Below are positions 16,931 to 25,148 of a stretch of 64,000 nt of DNA, piece after piece. The translations under genes and the position numbers were made by a program. A model generated the notes under the pieces. The model saw only the letters and a list, made by a program, of their open reading frames with translations. It was not told the DNA's origin and did no database searches. Within the stretch, counting starts at the first letter, position 1; the number at the start of each line of letters is the position of its first letter. This DNA is from Rhizobium leguminosarum (lineage in GTDB: Bacteria > Pseudomonadota > Alphaproteobacteria > Rhizobiales > Rhizobiaceae), in NCBI RefSeq assembly GCF_001679785.1, contig NZ_CP016286.1:2542001-2606000 (forward strand), in the 5' to 3' direction.

Positions 16931-17461
16931 GGCCTGTTTCTTGGCGTTCGGATAGTTCACCGTACCCGGTAAACGCATCACCCTGTCGGCGTTCCAAGTC
17001 GTCCTATCGGCATTGAACCGTTCAATGATACCGCGATTGATCTGTTCGATCGTCGCGATGTCGGTCGGTTCGGATAGAATCCAGAAACCGTGAATGCCGT
17101 TACCGCTGTCGATAGCCACGGACGGCGCACCGCGCGCGATCAGATCGGCAAGCGCGCCTTGCTTGTCCCATGCCGGGTTGTCCTTCGGCGGGTCAATGTC
17201 CACATGAGCCCATCGAATTCCGGTGATATCGACCTTCTTCGCCTTGTTATGCAAATCAGGGCGGATATGCGCCACGGAGAAGTAAATATTTCTCTGCTTA
17301 GAATTCTCGGTTGCCGCCCATTTCGCGGCGGCTTGCCAATCCGTGCCGAAGTGATGGCCGGACACGCCGGAACCTTCGATGGGATCGTTTGTCATGGCGG
17401 TCAGATGAATTGACCCGGTCGCTGCAAGATAGTCACGAATGAATGCGGTGTGGTCGCTCAT
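16926..17461 (-). pseudogene. Prim-pol/helicase, N-terminal part (IS-disrupted)
   Basis: Archaeo-eukaryotic primase (prim-pol) domain, start MSDHTAFIRDYLAATGSIHL. Catalytic HVDIDPP (DxD), the SGNGIHGFWIL loop and the RVMRLPGTVNYPNA segment are present. The start at 17461 overlaps the previous gene by ATGA. In the present state translation would run a few codons into the IS and stop at 16919. Removing the IS and one CCTAGG gives the codons CAG GCC CTA GGG CGC, in frame with the helicase part. Confidence 0.85.
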
Positions 17462-17829
17462 CGAATAACCTCCCAAACCGATGACGCGGCAAGCGCACGA
17501 ACCAGTTTGTCGGGAATGTCGATAGCTTCGCCGTTCTTGGTGACCGTGCAATGGGACTCGACAACGCTTGCTAGTTCGGCAGCATTGACGCGCGCGGGAT
17601 GACGGTTGGGAACATACAAAAAGCCGCGCCAAGATCGCACGATGGGGGAGCCGCACGCCTTCAGATGCCTAACGATCTTGTCGGCAGCAACGGCGGTTTG
17701 GCCGACAGCAAGCCCTACCGTCAGTTGACGTGAGGCTACATTTTCAGTAATACTCATTGAGAAGTTATTCCTTTCCAGTTTCAACCCGATCGGCGCGCCA
17801 ACGCCCTTCGGGTTTTCATTTGAGTTCAT
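17458..17829 (-). CDS. Hypothetical satellite protein
   Basis: Protein of 123 residues without a recognised family. The central part is mixed helix/strand (ASRQLTVGLAVGQTAVAADK, IVRHLKACGSPIVRSWRGFL). The start at MNSNENPKG (17829) overlaps the AlpA gene stop by ATGA, and its own stop overlaps the prim-pol start by ATGA, so the three are translationally coupled. A replication accessory role is a guess from position. Confidence 0.6.
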   Translation of the reverse strand: MNSNENPKGVGAPIGLKLERNNFSMSITENVASRQLTVGLAVGQTAVAADKIVRHLKACGSPIVRSWRGFLYVPNRHPARVNAAELASVVESHCTVTKNGEAIDIPDKLVRALAASSVWEVIR

Positions 17830-18023
17830 GCCGCCACCCGGTTGCGGGCGTCGATACGTTCGTTGATCCACGAATCGATTTCCGACTCCAGCCAAGCGAC
17901 GCGGTTAGCGCTTAACTGAACCGAGCGTGGAAATTCACCGCTCGCCATAAGGCGGTAGATGTGCTGTTTCGCGTAGGGTACGCCCTTCGCGGCTTTCAGT
18001 TCGTTGAAAGAAAGCAATCTCAT
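17826..18023 (-). CDS. AlpA-family regulator / excisionase
   Basis: Protein of 65 residues with an AlpA/MerR-like winged helix: LLSFNELKAAKGVPYAKQHI, then YRLMASGEFPRSVQLSANRV and WLESEIDSWI. AlpA proteins activate integrase or act as excision factors in P4-like elements. RBS GGAGATGAAAAGAA. It leads the replication operon; a dyad operator copy lies 109 bp upstream. Confidence 0.88.
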   Translation of the reverse strand: MRLLSFNELKAAKGVPYAKQHIYRLMASGEFPRSVQLSANRVAWLESEIDSWINERIDARNRVAA

Positions 18024-18131
18024 TTCTTTTCATCTCCAGAGTTATGCGGTCACTTCCGCTCACATTTACTGACTATCATGCAGACTCAGGGATTGAGAAG
18101 CGCACCCTAAATCTATGTTTTCGTTGCCATT

Positions 18132-18148
18132 TGTTGCCACCTGTCAAC
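18132..18148. promoter_or_regulatory. Dyad operator motif, copy 2 (inverted)
   Basis: TGTTGCCACCTGTCAAC, the reverse complement of copy 1, 109 bp before the AlpA gene and just upstream of the integrase terminator. Confidence 0.6.
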
Positions 18149-18154
18149 TGGCAA

Positions 18155-18184
18155 AGAAAAACCCGCCGTTTTCATAACGGCGGG
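18155..18184 (-). terminator. Integrase terminator
   Basis: CCCGCCGTT / AACGGCGGG stem with a 5-nt loop and a T-run on the minus strand, 24 bp after the integrase stop codon. Confidence 0.85.
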
Positions 18185-18207
18185 CTATATGAAGCTTTAT
18201 CGACCGA

Positions 18208-19542
18208 TTAGGACGCCCGGAGCACGACCACATTGGAAGCGGGTTCGTCCTGTTCTAATGGCATTCGTTTCGCCCTAAACCGATCAAGTTTCGGAAGAAT
18301 TCGAAGTCGCCGCAATGCAGCTTCCCACTTCATGAGCGCGTCACGCATTTCGTCGGCATAGGTGTGCTGATTATAGACTCGTTCGAGCCCCTTCTTGCCG
18401 TGACCGATGACCATTTCCGCGACATCCGCATTAACTCGAAGTCCGGAAAGTCGCGTTCGAACCGTTCGGCGAACGTCGTGAAGCGTCCACGCCGGCAGCT
18501 CGGCCCGATCATCGGTGCGTTGAAGTTCGGCAATCATCGCATCGTGTAGCGCCTGCTTGGCGCGACTAAAGCCATTGATCGCCTTTTCACCCGCCGAAAA
18601 CGAGAAGACGAAATCGCCTTTGTTATGCTTCGGCATCGCTTCAATCAGCTTCGCAAAGACTTGGGTCATTGGGACCAGATGATCTACGCCGGATTTGAAT
18701 CGTTCCTCGGGCACCGTCCAAATCGCGCCGCCGAAGTCAAACTCGCGCCGCCGCGCGCCGGACACTTCGTCCTTTCGTTGCCCTGTGAGCATCAGTGCGC
18801 GGAAGTACGGTCCTAGCGGGCCTTTCATGCGATAGGTGGCGCTCCAGTAGGCGACGATTTCGTCATCGGTAAAGACACGCGTCCGAACTGTCTTTGCCAA
18901 CCCAAAGTGCTTCGGTGCCATATCGCGAGTCGGATTTTCCTTCAGGCCGTAGCCTGCCCGACGTTCCGGCCACATCGCCCAGCTGAATATCGACTTCACG
19001 TGACCTAGCGCGTTGTAAGCTTGGCCCGGCGCGGGACGATCGCGGATCGCTGCGATCAACTCGCCAATCTCAGTATCGGTGATTTCCGAAACCGGCTTCT
19101 TCACCCATCGGTTCCGGCTCGGGTCGAGCAATTCGCGCCGGATTTCACGTTCGTCCTGTTCCGAATGACGGTTGCGGTCGCGGCTCGGCAGATAGGCGAT
19201 GTAGTCTTCCCCTACTGCCTCAAAGGTGTTGACCCGCTTTCGCGCTTGTTCGGCTCGCTCACGCTCTTCCGCGTCGCGCGGGTCAATGCCTTTCTTTATG
19301 AGCTTGTACCACTCGTGCGCCTTATCGCGAGCTTCAGCGAGCGACATCACCGGGTATTCACCGAGTTCACGACGCGTGGGCGCTGAAGAGCCGGGATAAC
19401 GGGTGTAGAGAATGAACGTCTTCTTCCCGCTGGTGCCGACCCGAACACCAAACCCCGGCGTGTGGGCATCCATCACGTCATAACGCGCGCCGCTCTTTTT
19501 CAAAGCTTCAACGCCCAAGTCCGTCAGTTTCTTCTTTGCCAC
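18208..19542 (-). CDS. Tyrosine-type site-specific integrase (P4-like)
   Basis: Protein of 444 residues: N-terminal DUF4102 arm-binding domain (LTDLGVEALKKSGARYDVMD), a SAM-like core-binding domain, and a catalytic domain with Arg in MLTGQRKDEV, Lys in ERFKSGVDH, HDVRRT (His-x-x-Arg), His in IGHGKKGLE and the nucleophile Tyr in ERVYNQHTY. All catalytic residues are present. The GTG start follows AGGGGGACTCGG. It lies at the attR end of the island, facing inward. It should recombine the 54-bp repeats. Confidence 0.95.
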   Translation of the reverse strand: MAKKKLTDLGVEALKKSGARYDVMDAHTPGFGVRVGTSGKKTFILYTRYPGSSAPTRRELGEYPVMSLAEARDKAHEWYKLIKKGIDPRDAEERERAEQARKRVNTFEAVGEDYIAYLPSRDRNRHSEQDEREIRRELLDPSRNRWVKKPVSEITDTEIGELIAAIRDRPAPGQAYNALGHVKSIFSWAMWPERRAGYGLKENPTRDMAPKHFGLAKTVRTRVFTDDEIVAYWSATYRMKGPLGPYFRALMLTGQRKDEVSGARRREFDFGGAIWTVPEERFKSGVDHLVPMTQVFAKLIEAMPKHNKGDFVFSFSAGEKAINGFSRAKQALHDAMIAELQRTDDRAELPAWTLHDVRRTVRTRLSGLRVNADVAEMVIGHGKKGLERVYNQHTYADEMRDALMKWEAALRRLRILPKLDRFRAKRMPLEQDEPASNVVVLRAS

Positions 19543-19557
19543 TCGCCGAGTCCCCCT

Positions 19558-19710
19558 GGGCTACGTTGCGCTACATGTGGGCTACAACATATGAGGTGTT
19601 TCGTGGGAATGCAATATGACCGTATGTGACGAGAAAGTTGACAGGTGGCAACAAAATCAACGGGTTGTTGACAGGTGACAACAGGCACTTATGGGCACAT
19701 GTGGGCTACA
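19558..19710. promoter_or_regulatory. GGGCTAC(A) boxes near attR
   Basis: GGGCTACG at 19558, GCGCTACAT at 19568, GGGCTACAA at 19579 and GGGCTACA at 19703-19710, the last 5 bp from attR. They share orientation and core with the pair beside attL. Confidence 0.5.
19637..19683. promoter_or_regulatory. Dyad operator motif, copies 3 and 4
   Basis: GTTGACAGGTGGCAACA at 19637 and GTTGACAGGTGACAACA at 19667, in tandem 30 bp apart, 95 and 125 bp before the integrase start. Copy 4 with its flanking T reads TGT-N12-ACA, the form of P2 Ogr/Delta activator sites. Whether this likeness is meaningful is not known. Confidence 0.6.
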
Positions 19711-19715
19711 TTTTA

Positions 19716-19769
19716 GCGGCTCATAACCGCTTGGTTGGGGGTTCGAGTCCCTCCGGGCCCACCATCTTT
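19716..19769 (+). repeat. attR: 54-bp direct repeat of tRNA 3' end
   Basis: Identical to attL (8106-8159). Contains only the tRNA 3' half, so no second tRNA is made. Confidence 0.93.
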
Positions 19770-19849
19770 CACTTCACGGTTTGATTTTCTAACTTTTTGA
19801 GTTTATGTTGTTTTTTCGACATCAACTGTTACACACGAATGTTACACAT

Positions 19850-21507
19850 ATGAGTTGGAGATCAATTTCTTCTGACCTCTATCTCTATAGTCGCGAGGAC
19901 CGCTTTTACGTCCGCAGGAGGGTTCCAAGTGACCTTAGGAGCGCTGTTGGAAAGGAATTTTTGATCACCAGCCTGAAGACTTCCAGTGTCAAAGAAGCAT
20001 TGCGCCTGGCTGCGTATGTCAATGCAGAGCACCAGAAACGGTTAGATGAGGCGGCTGGACGCCTTCATCCAAAGGAAAACAGCCGCAAGTTTGATGATCT
20101 GAATGCGCACGAGTTGGAAAAAATCGTGACAGATTGGTTTTCGCTTACATACCGGGCGGCTGCAATCTCACTTGCCGGTGAAGACTTGTACATGCCCGAG
20201 CCAAGCGAGGTGGATAGTCCGGACGACTTGCTTCAACGAAGACAGCAACTCACTCGACACGTTCAAATCTTGTCCATCCCGGATAGCCCCATGCACGAGC
20301 GGTTGCTGGGTGAAATTGTGCTCCGTCTGGCACAGTCGAACGGCATAGCATTTCGCCGTGTCAAAATTGGTCCGATGGAGTTTCGAACCGAGATCATCGC
20401 TGACCGCACTGGTTCGCGATATCGTATGTTTTATGACCTTATTCGCCGTGGTGTAGTTGAATTGATGCGGCAGGAGATTGGCAACATTGCAGCTCAGCCA
20501 TTAAACATTGGCGACCTTGAATTGCAGGAGGTGATCCAGTCGCCGGCACGGCGAAGCAAGCGAACGATTTCGCTCGCTGAGTTGATTGAGCAGTTCAAAA
20601 ACGATCCAAATCGCACGGACATGCGGAAAAAGGTGGAGATGGATTATGCGCTCTTGTTCCGCGTCATGGACGAAGTGATTGGATATGATCGCCGCCTCCG
20701 CGAAATCGAAAGAGATGATTGTAAGGCGGTCCGCGATCTGCTGCTTCGACTACCTGCTAACTCCACGAAACTCTATCGAGGCATGACTTTTACAGATGCC
20801 GCTGAGCAAGGAGCAAAAGACGGCCGCGGTACGTTAAGTCCCGTTACTGTCAACAGTTACGTTCACAAGATGAGTGCCCTCTTCAACTACGGCCTGGTTG
20901 AGGAGCGCATGGACAAAAATCCGGCTCGGAAGCTAGGGCTAGAAAATCACGAGCATTCGGAAGAGGACCGCAATCCGTTTACCTCGGAACAGTTGGAGAA
21001 GATTTTCTCGGCTCCGATCTACACCGGATGTCAGGACGACGAACGAAATTGGGCGAAATCCGGGGATCTCCGGCCAAAGGGCACGAAGTTCTGGGTGCCC
21101 CTTATCGGCCTTTATCAGGGCATGCGCCTCAACGAAATCTGTCAGCTTCGCCTCGAAGACATTAAGCGCGAAACCGAAATCGATTTCTTCGATATTAGGC
21201 CGGACACTGCGCGCGAGAGGTCTCAGACGCAGCCTAGGAAAGTAGAGGACGGCGGTCGTCGGACGAAGACCGCATCCAGCCGTCGCCGAGTGCCGGTGCA
21301 TCCAAGACTGAAAGAGCTTGGCTTTCTGGATTTGTCAGAAAACAACAGGACGCCGGCAGGGATCGACTATTTCCGGACCTGAAGAAGGATAGCCGGGGCT
21401 ACTACTCCGACGGATTTCAAAAGTGGTTTTCCCGCTTCCTAGAGAAGCAGGGAGCGAAAGAGGACAAGACGTCGTTTCATTCTTTCCGGCATAATTGGGC
21501 AGATGCA
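19850..21507 (+). pseudogene. Second tyrosine integrase, frameshifted and truncated
   Basis: DUF6538-type integrase. Residues run normally from MSWRSISSDLYLYSREDRFY through LYQGMRLNEICQLRLEDI (catalytic Arg) to HPRLKELGFLDL. There the frame breaks near 21333; the continuing sequence (FVRKQQDAGRDRLFPDLKK and SFHSFRHNWADA with His-x-x-Arg) is in another frame, consistent with loss of one base. The homology ends at about 21507, before the tyrosine. It starts 80 bp after attR, as if it belonged to an older element at the same tRNA site. Confidence 0.8.
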
Positions 21508-21688
21508 CAGATACTTCGGTGCAAGCCTGGACTTTTTTGTCATACAGCCGGCGGGGGCGTAGACGGGTTTGAGGGCGGTGCAGGAGGCTTCGGTCCTGGA
21601 AGAAGCTTATCGATCGCACGTGAGAGGAAGTCCACGCCCAATGCGCTTTCCAGACGGTCAAGGCAGACCACAGTCAAGTGAAGGGTGA

Positions 21689-22042
21689 CTAGTCCCCCGC
21701 TAGAAACAAAAAAACACTCGGATGAACGTGAAACACTTGATCCCTTATGCTTTCTGTTCCCCGCTCCAGTTCGCACATGCTATCCCTGTAAGAACAACTG
21801 TATGGTATGTTTTTAAAAAGTGCGCCAAACGGGTTAAGTCGCCACATGTAGTATACAACCTTGGAAGCCCACGTTTCGCTGGTACCAAGAACGTACATTG
21901 ATATCTCTGCCAAGAGATATACTATATTAAGTAATTTTAAAATTCTTATCCACTTGTCGCTTCCTATGGCCGGCCACAAAGATACTATTTTTTTGACGGT
22001 ATTCTTGACAGTATTTTTGAGTTCTGGATTTTCTTGATACAT
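21689..22042 (-). CDS. Hypothetical protein, low GC
   Basis: Possible protein of 117 residues starting MYQENPELKNTVKNTVKK, with one hydrophobic stretch (LLNIVYLLAEISMYVLG, a likely membrane segment). The start is supported by GAGG 5 nt before ATG. Base use is far more A/T-rich than the core genes. No family recognised. It may be a real remnant of the mobile segment or a chance frame. Confidence 0.3.
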   Translation of the reverse strand: MYQENPELKNTVKNTVKKIVSLWPAIGSDKWIRILKLLNIVYLLAEISMYVLGTSETWASKVVYYMWRLNPFGALFKNIPYSCSYRDSMCELERGTESIRDQVFHVHPSVFLFLAGD

Positions 22043-22086
22043 ATGCACCTCGTGGCAGCGCGGTTAACTCTGACTATCCACTCGAT

Positions 22087-22859
22087 TTGGTGGGAAAGAT
22101 ACCTAACACTTGTGCATCTTGCAATTGTCTCGCTTCTGCCCGCGGCCACGTGAAAGATGTGCAGCGAAAACGCTGGCGTCAAAGCGAGGCTGGATGCCGT
22201 GGCGCGGAAATTTATCCGAAGACCGGACGTAAAGATAATTTTCGCAATCCTGATGGTGTTGCGCTGAAATTGCAAAACTTGCAATCGGCGGTCGATCCCA
22301 CCCGCCGCCTCTCCTCTTCAAGACGGGATAGAGAAGCAGTTGCAGAGTTTCCGCAGTCAAGGCGAGATGAATTAGCCCACATCGCGGCAGCCTCTTACAT
22401 GAGTTATTAATCGAGGCGCGGCCCCTCGAAGTACCCGACGATGAAGTGTTTATTGAGGGGCAAGTAATAACTGCTTCCCATCGGCGTCGTGATAGCCGCC
22501 TTCGCCGCAAGCTCCTTGAGAAGTTCGGGCATAACAGCCTCATATGCCAGATTTGCGAATTTTCTCCGCCCCAATTAGATAGAGCGCTGCGCGAGAGTTT
22601 CTTTGACGCGCATCACATTGTACCACTGGCGGATGCCGTGCGAGACGTTTCCACCCGCGTGGCAGACATGGTCTTACTATGTGCCGGATGCCACAGGTTC
22701 GTGCACAAGCTCATTGCACGCCATAAGCGCTGGGTGAGCATTCCAGAGGCGCGATCAATACTCACCGTTCAGTGGGGTCGTAGTTCCCTTACCGGGTGCG
22801 TCGATCATCAAGCGATTGAATGTCCGGCGCTTCAAATACCCTCGCCCAAGAGTGATTAA
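22087..22859 (+). pseudogene. HNH endonuclease, frameshifted
   Basis: Two frames make one protein. The first (22087-22410) has YPKTGRKDNFRNPDGVALKL and RRDREAVAEFPQSRRDELAH, typical of the N-terminal part of McrA-like HNH restriction enzymes. The second (from about 22390) has the nuclease: CQICEFSP, FFDAHHIVPLADAV (HH) and LLCAGCHRFVHKL. They join near 22385-22395 if one base is restored. In its present state only an N-terminally truncated HNH protein from 22446 could be made; it keeps the Cys and His residues. Confidence 0.7.
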
Positions 22860-22913
22860 GTACCGTCGCCTTTGGTTGAGAAGCAGCCGAGCCTCATGCC
22901 GACGAGTAATGAC

Positions 22914-25148
22914 TTACATAACCGATACCTGAACCCACAGGGGGTCTGTGCTTGACCCCAATTCATCGAGCAATTTCTGCATCCTCGCAGTATTACTTCT
23001 AACAGGGCTGTAAACTGGACCTTCGTCTCCCTTAAAACTCGTTAGCAAACCTTCCTTCAGCATCAGATTGAGTATACGCGTAGACAGGCTTTTCGCTGCT
23101 ACCTTTCCGAGCCCTCTCAACAAAGCTTCTTCTTTTCGACCGGCCCCCTTTTGAAAGAATGTTTTTCGGACTACTGTTACCAAGATTTCCTGTGCTGGGT
23201 TGAGGCCAATCTTTCGGATTTTAGCGACGTTGGCAACGCTATCAAATGCTTCTGCATCTAAATCAGTTATCCAATTTGGGAGCGCGGCGGGAGATGAAAT
23301 GCCAGTGACTTTGGGCGTTACACAGTCAATCAGCCGAGCGCCGCTGTTCATTTTAGCAGGTAACGCAAGCTCACCAAAATAGCTTTGTCGTAAAGTAAAA
23401 TTCGAAAACTCACGCTCATCTAGTGGAAGGTAAAGAAACTCCGCTCCTTTCAGTTCAATGCCTTCAAAATCAATCGCTTTAGTGTTCTCTCGGAGAAGGG
23501 CGGCGAACACGTCGCTCGCAAGCACCATATTACCGCCAGCCTCGGCGCGGGCTAGGAGATTGAGTTTAGTTCTTTCCGACAGCGAATTTTCGTTTGCGAG
23601 TACCCTTTGCCCCAAATCGCCGAGCGGATTAAGCCACTTTTGACCGGACACCTTCCCAAATTCAATTTCATCAGCGTGGGCAATCGACGCCACGTCCTTA
23701 GCTCGAAGCCCATCCAGGATGTACACGTCGACAAATTGGAGATCAGCCGTCTCTTGACCGACCCTCCCGAGACTTGGAAGACGTTGGAGAAGAATTGACG
23801 CCTCTTCAACGGGAGCAGTACCAGTTACAGCCTCAAAGGCAGTCTGCAAATCCGGCAAACTCAAAGGTCCAACATTTGACGCCCTAGCGCGGGTCAGACG
23901 CGCAAGTTGTACGAAAATCTTGAAGATGGTCTCGGTGTCAAACGAGATGTGAATATTAGCATCTCTTTGGCATAATACCTTAATAAAGTGGTTCCAGAAA
24001 GCTATCTCATTGCCTTCTTCGCCAAACATCGCATCGAAATCGTCCGATGCCAGTTCACCAATTGTTTGGCAAATCAAGGGGCGGCGCGGAAGCCATGATG
24101 GTATGTCTACGTCTAGGTCTCTGTTCTGGAAGTACTCTAGAAGTTCGCTATCGCTAAATTCGTTCTTTGAACGAATAATTATTGTCTCCCGAGCGTCCAT
24201 TCCAAGCGAGCTATACATCTCCTCGTTGGTAGCAAAATAATGTTCTCTTCCAGCAACTAAGGTCCCGCCGCCATTATTTTTGACCAGGTCTTTCACGCCT
24301 TCGAGGGATTTGGCGCGGATCGCCCTAAGCTTACCAAGGTCGTTGCTCCACGCTTGCGAACCAATTTCGTCGAACCCGTCCACCAGCATGACAAGTGACC
24401 GTGCTCGGAATGCACGAATTGCGCTCGCCTCTAGATCGTCAAGCCCAAGATCGTTGAAGTGCCTCCTTATCAACTCACCACTTTGCCGCAATCCCCACGA
24501 TTTCCGCAGGTCGATTGCTACAGGGTAGCAAAAGTCTTTTTCCGCAGAGGCGGTGAGCTGCCGAAAGACTTCCCGTAAGCAACGACTTTTACCGCTGCCG
24601 TATTCACCAAGCAAAATGATGTCTCGGCCCTGCCGAAGGAAATCAGCCACGTCCGAAGAGGAGATGTCGCCTCTCCTGCCATCGACCGTGTACCTCACTG
24701 GCACGTACTTCGTATCGTCGGTCTCACCGGTAAGAGGATGGATAGCGCTGCCAAACGGTGCTGCACTTCGCGCCACTGAATACTGATCGAAATCGAAAAA
24801 GAGTTTGCTGTACTCGGTGTACGAAAGCACATTGACGTGGTGTGGAGCGCCCGCTTCCTTCATTGCGGTGGTCACGGGTCCGTTTATGACGCAGAAACAA
24901 CGCGCCATGACGCCTGCTATGAATGCAGAACTTCTGGCGGTTTGCAATTTCTGTACATCTGTGCGTACCTTTCCGAGCGTTCTATCCTCGGTTATCTCGA
25001 TAAATACATGTATTTCATTGCTTAATACAACGACACCATCAAGATTAACCCCACCGACCCTGTTCGGTTTGCATGGTCTTCCCCAGATGTGTCCCGCTAC
25101 GCCGCGCACTTGATCTTCGAAGCTTGCCCACTCAGATTTTTTCGTCAT
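22914..25148 (-). CDS. NACHT/STAND NTPase with nuclease-like N-terminus
   Basis: Protein of 744 residues and candidate antiphage sensor. N-terminal part (10-70) has a PD-(D/E)xK-like pattern: VNLDGVVVL with Asp37, HVFIEITEDRTLGKVRTDVQ with Glu51 but Thr53 in place of the usual Lys. Then a NACHT ATPase: Walker A GEYGSGKS at 181-188, Walker B VMLVDGFDE at 253-261. The middle is helical; about 565-600 has pentapeptide-like repeats (IDFEGIELKGAEFLYLPL); the C-terminus is winged-helix-like (SLSTRILNLMLKEGLLTSFK). The start at 25148 follows GGCGGGGATCAGA. Bacterial NACHT proteins include known phage-defence NTPases; this role is inferred here from family and mobile context. Confidence 0.85.
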   Translation of the reverse strand: MTKKSEWASFEDQVRGVAGHIWGRPCKPNRVGGVNLDGVVVLSNEIHVFIEITEDRTLGKVRTDVQKLQTARSSAFIAGVMARCFCVINGPVTTAMKEAGAPHHVNVLSYTEYSKLFFDFDQYSVARSAAPFGSAIHPLTGETDDTKYVPVRYTVDGRRGDISSSDVADFLRQGRDIILLGEYGSGKSRCLREVFRQLTASAEKDFCYPVAIDLRKSWGLRQSGELIRRHFNDLGLDDLEASAIRAFRARSLVMLVDGFDEIGSQAWSNDLGKLRAIRAKSLEGVKDLVKNNGGGTLVAGREHYFATNEEMYSSLGMDARETIIIRSKNEFSDSELLEYFQNRDLDVDIPSWLPRRPLICQTIGELASDDFDAMFGEEGNEIAFWNHFIKVLCQRDANIHISFDTETIFKIFVQLARLTRARASNVGPLSLPDLQTAFEAVTGTAPVEEASILLQRLPSLGRVGQETADLQFVDVYILDGLRAKDVASIAHADEIEFGKVSGQKWLNPLGDLGQRVLANENSLSERTKLNLLARAEAGGNMVLASDVFAALLRENTKAIDFEGIELKGAEFLYLPLDEREFSNFTLRQSYFGELALPAKMNSGARLIDCVTPKVTGISSPAALPNWITDLDAEAFDSVANVAKIRKIGLNPAQEILVTVVRKTFFQKGAGRKEEALLRGLGKVAAKSLSTRILNLMLKEGLLTSFKGDEGPVYSPVRSNTARMQKLLDELGSSTDPLWVQVSVM

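Larger units (their letters stand above)
8106..19769. mobile_element. tRNA-integrated phage-satellite-like island (11.6 kb)
   Basis: Bounded by the 54-bp att repeats. From the right end leftward it encodes integrase, an AlpA regulator, a hypothetical protein, prim-pol/helicase (split by an IS), an iteron region, a small terminase-like protein, the large terminase, a coiled-coil protein, an XkdF-like protein and a small helical protein. At the left end four small genes run rightward. I see no portal, major capsid, tail, lysis or holin genes. The set (integrase, AlpA, prim-pol, terminase) is that of a phage satellite rather than a full prophage, related in concept to P4, PICI or PICMI elements. 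Base composition is lower in GC than the flanking core genes. Confidence 0.85.

Noticed and set aside
18208..19542. Full prophage instead of satellite
   Set aside because: Only terminase and minor phage-type genes are present; no portal, major capsid, tail, lysis or late-regulator genes in 11.6 kb.
8160..19700. Ogr/Delta-like zinc-finger activator inside the island
   Set aside because: I looked for a short protein with two Cys pairs and found none; the activator link stays a hypothesis.
21540..21776. 79-codon minus-strand frame ending in a Pro-rich tail
   Set aside because: No RBS, overlaps the decayed integrase end and another candidate; low-complexity end.
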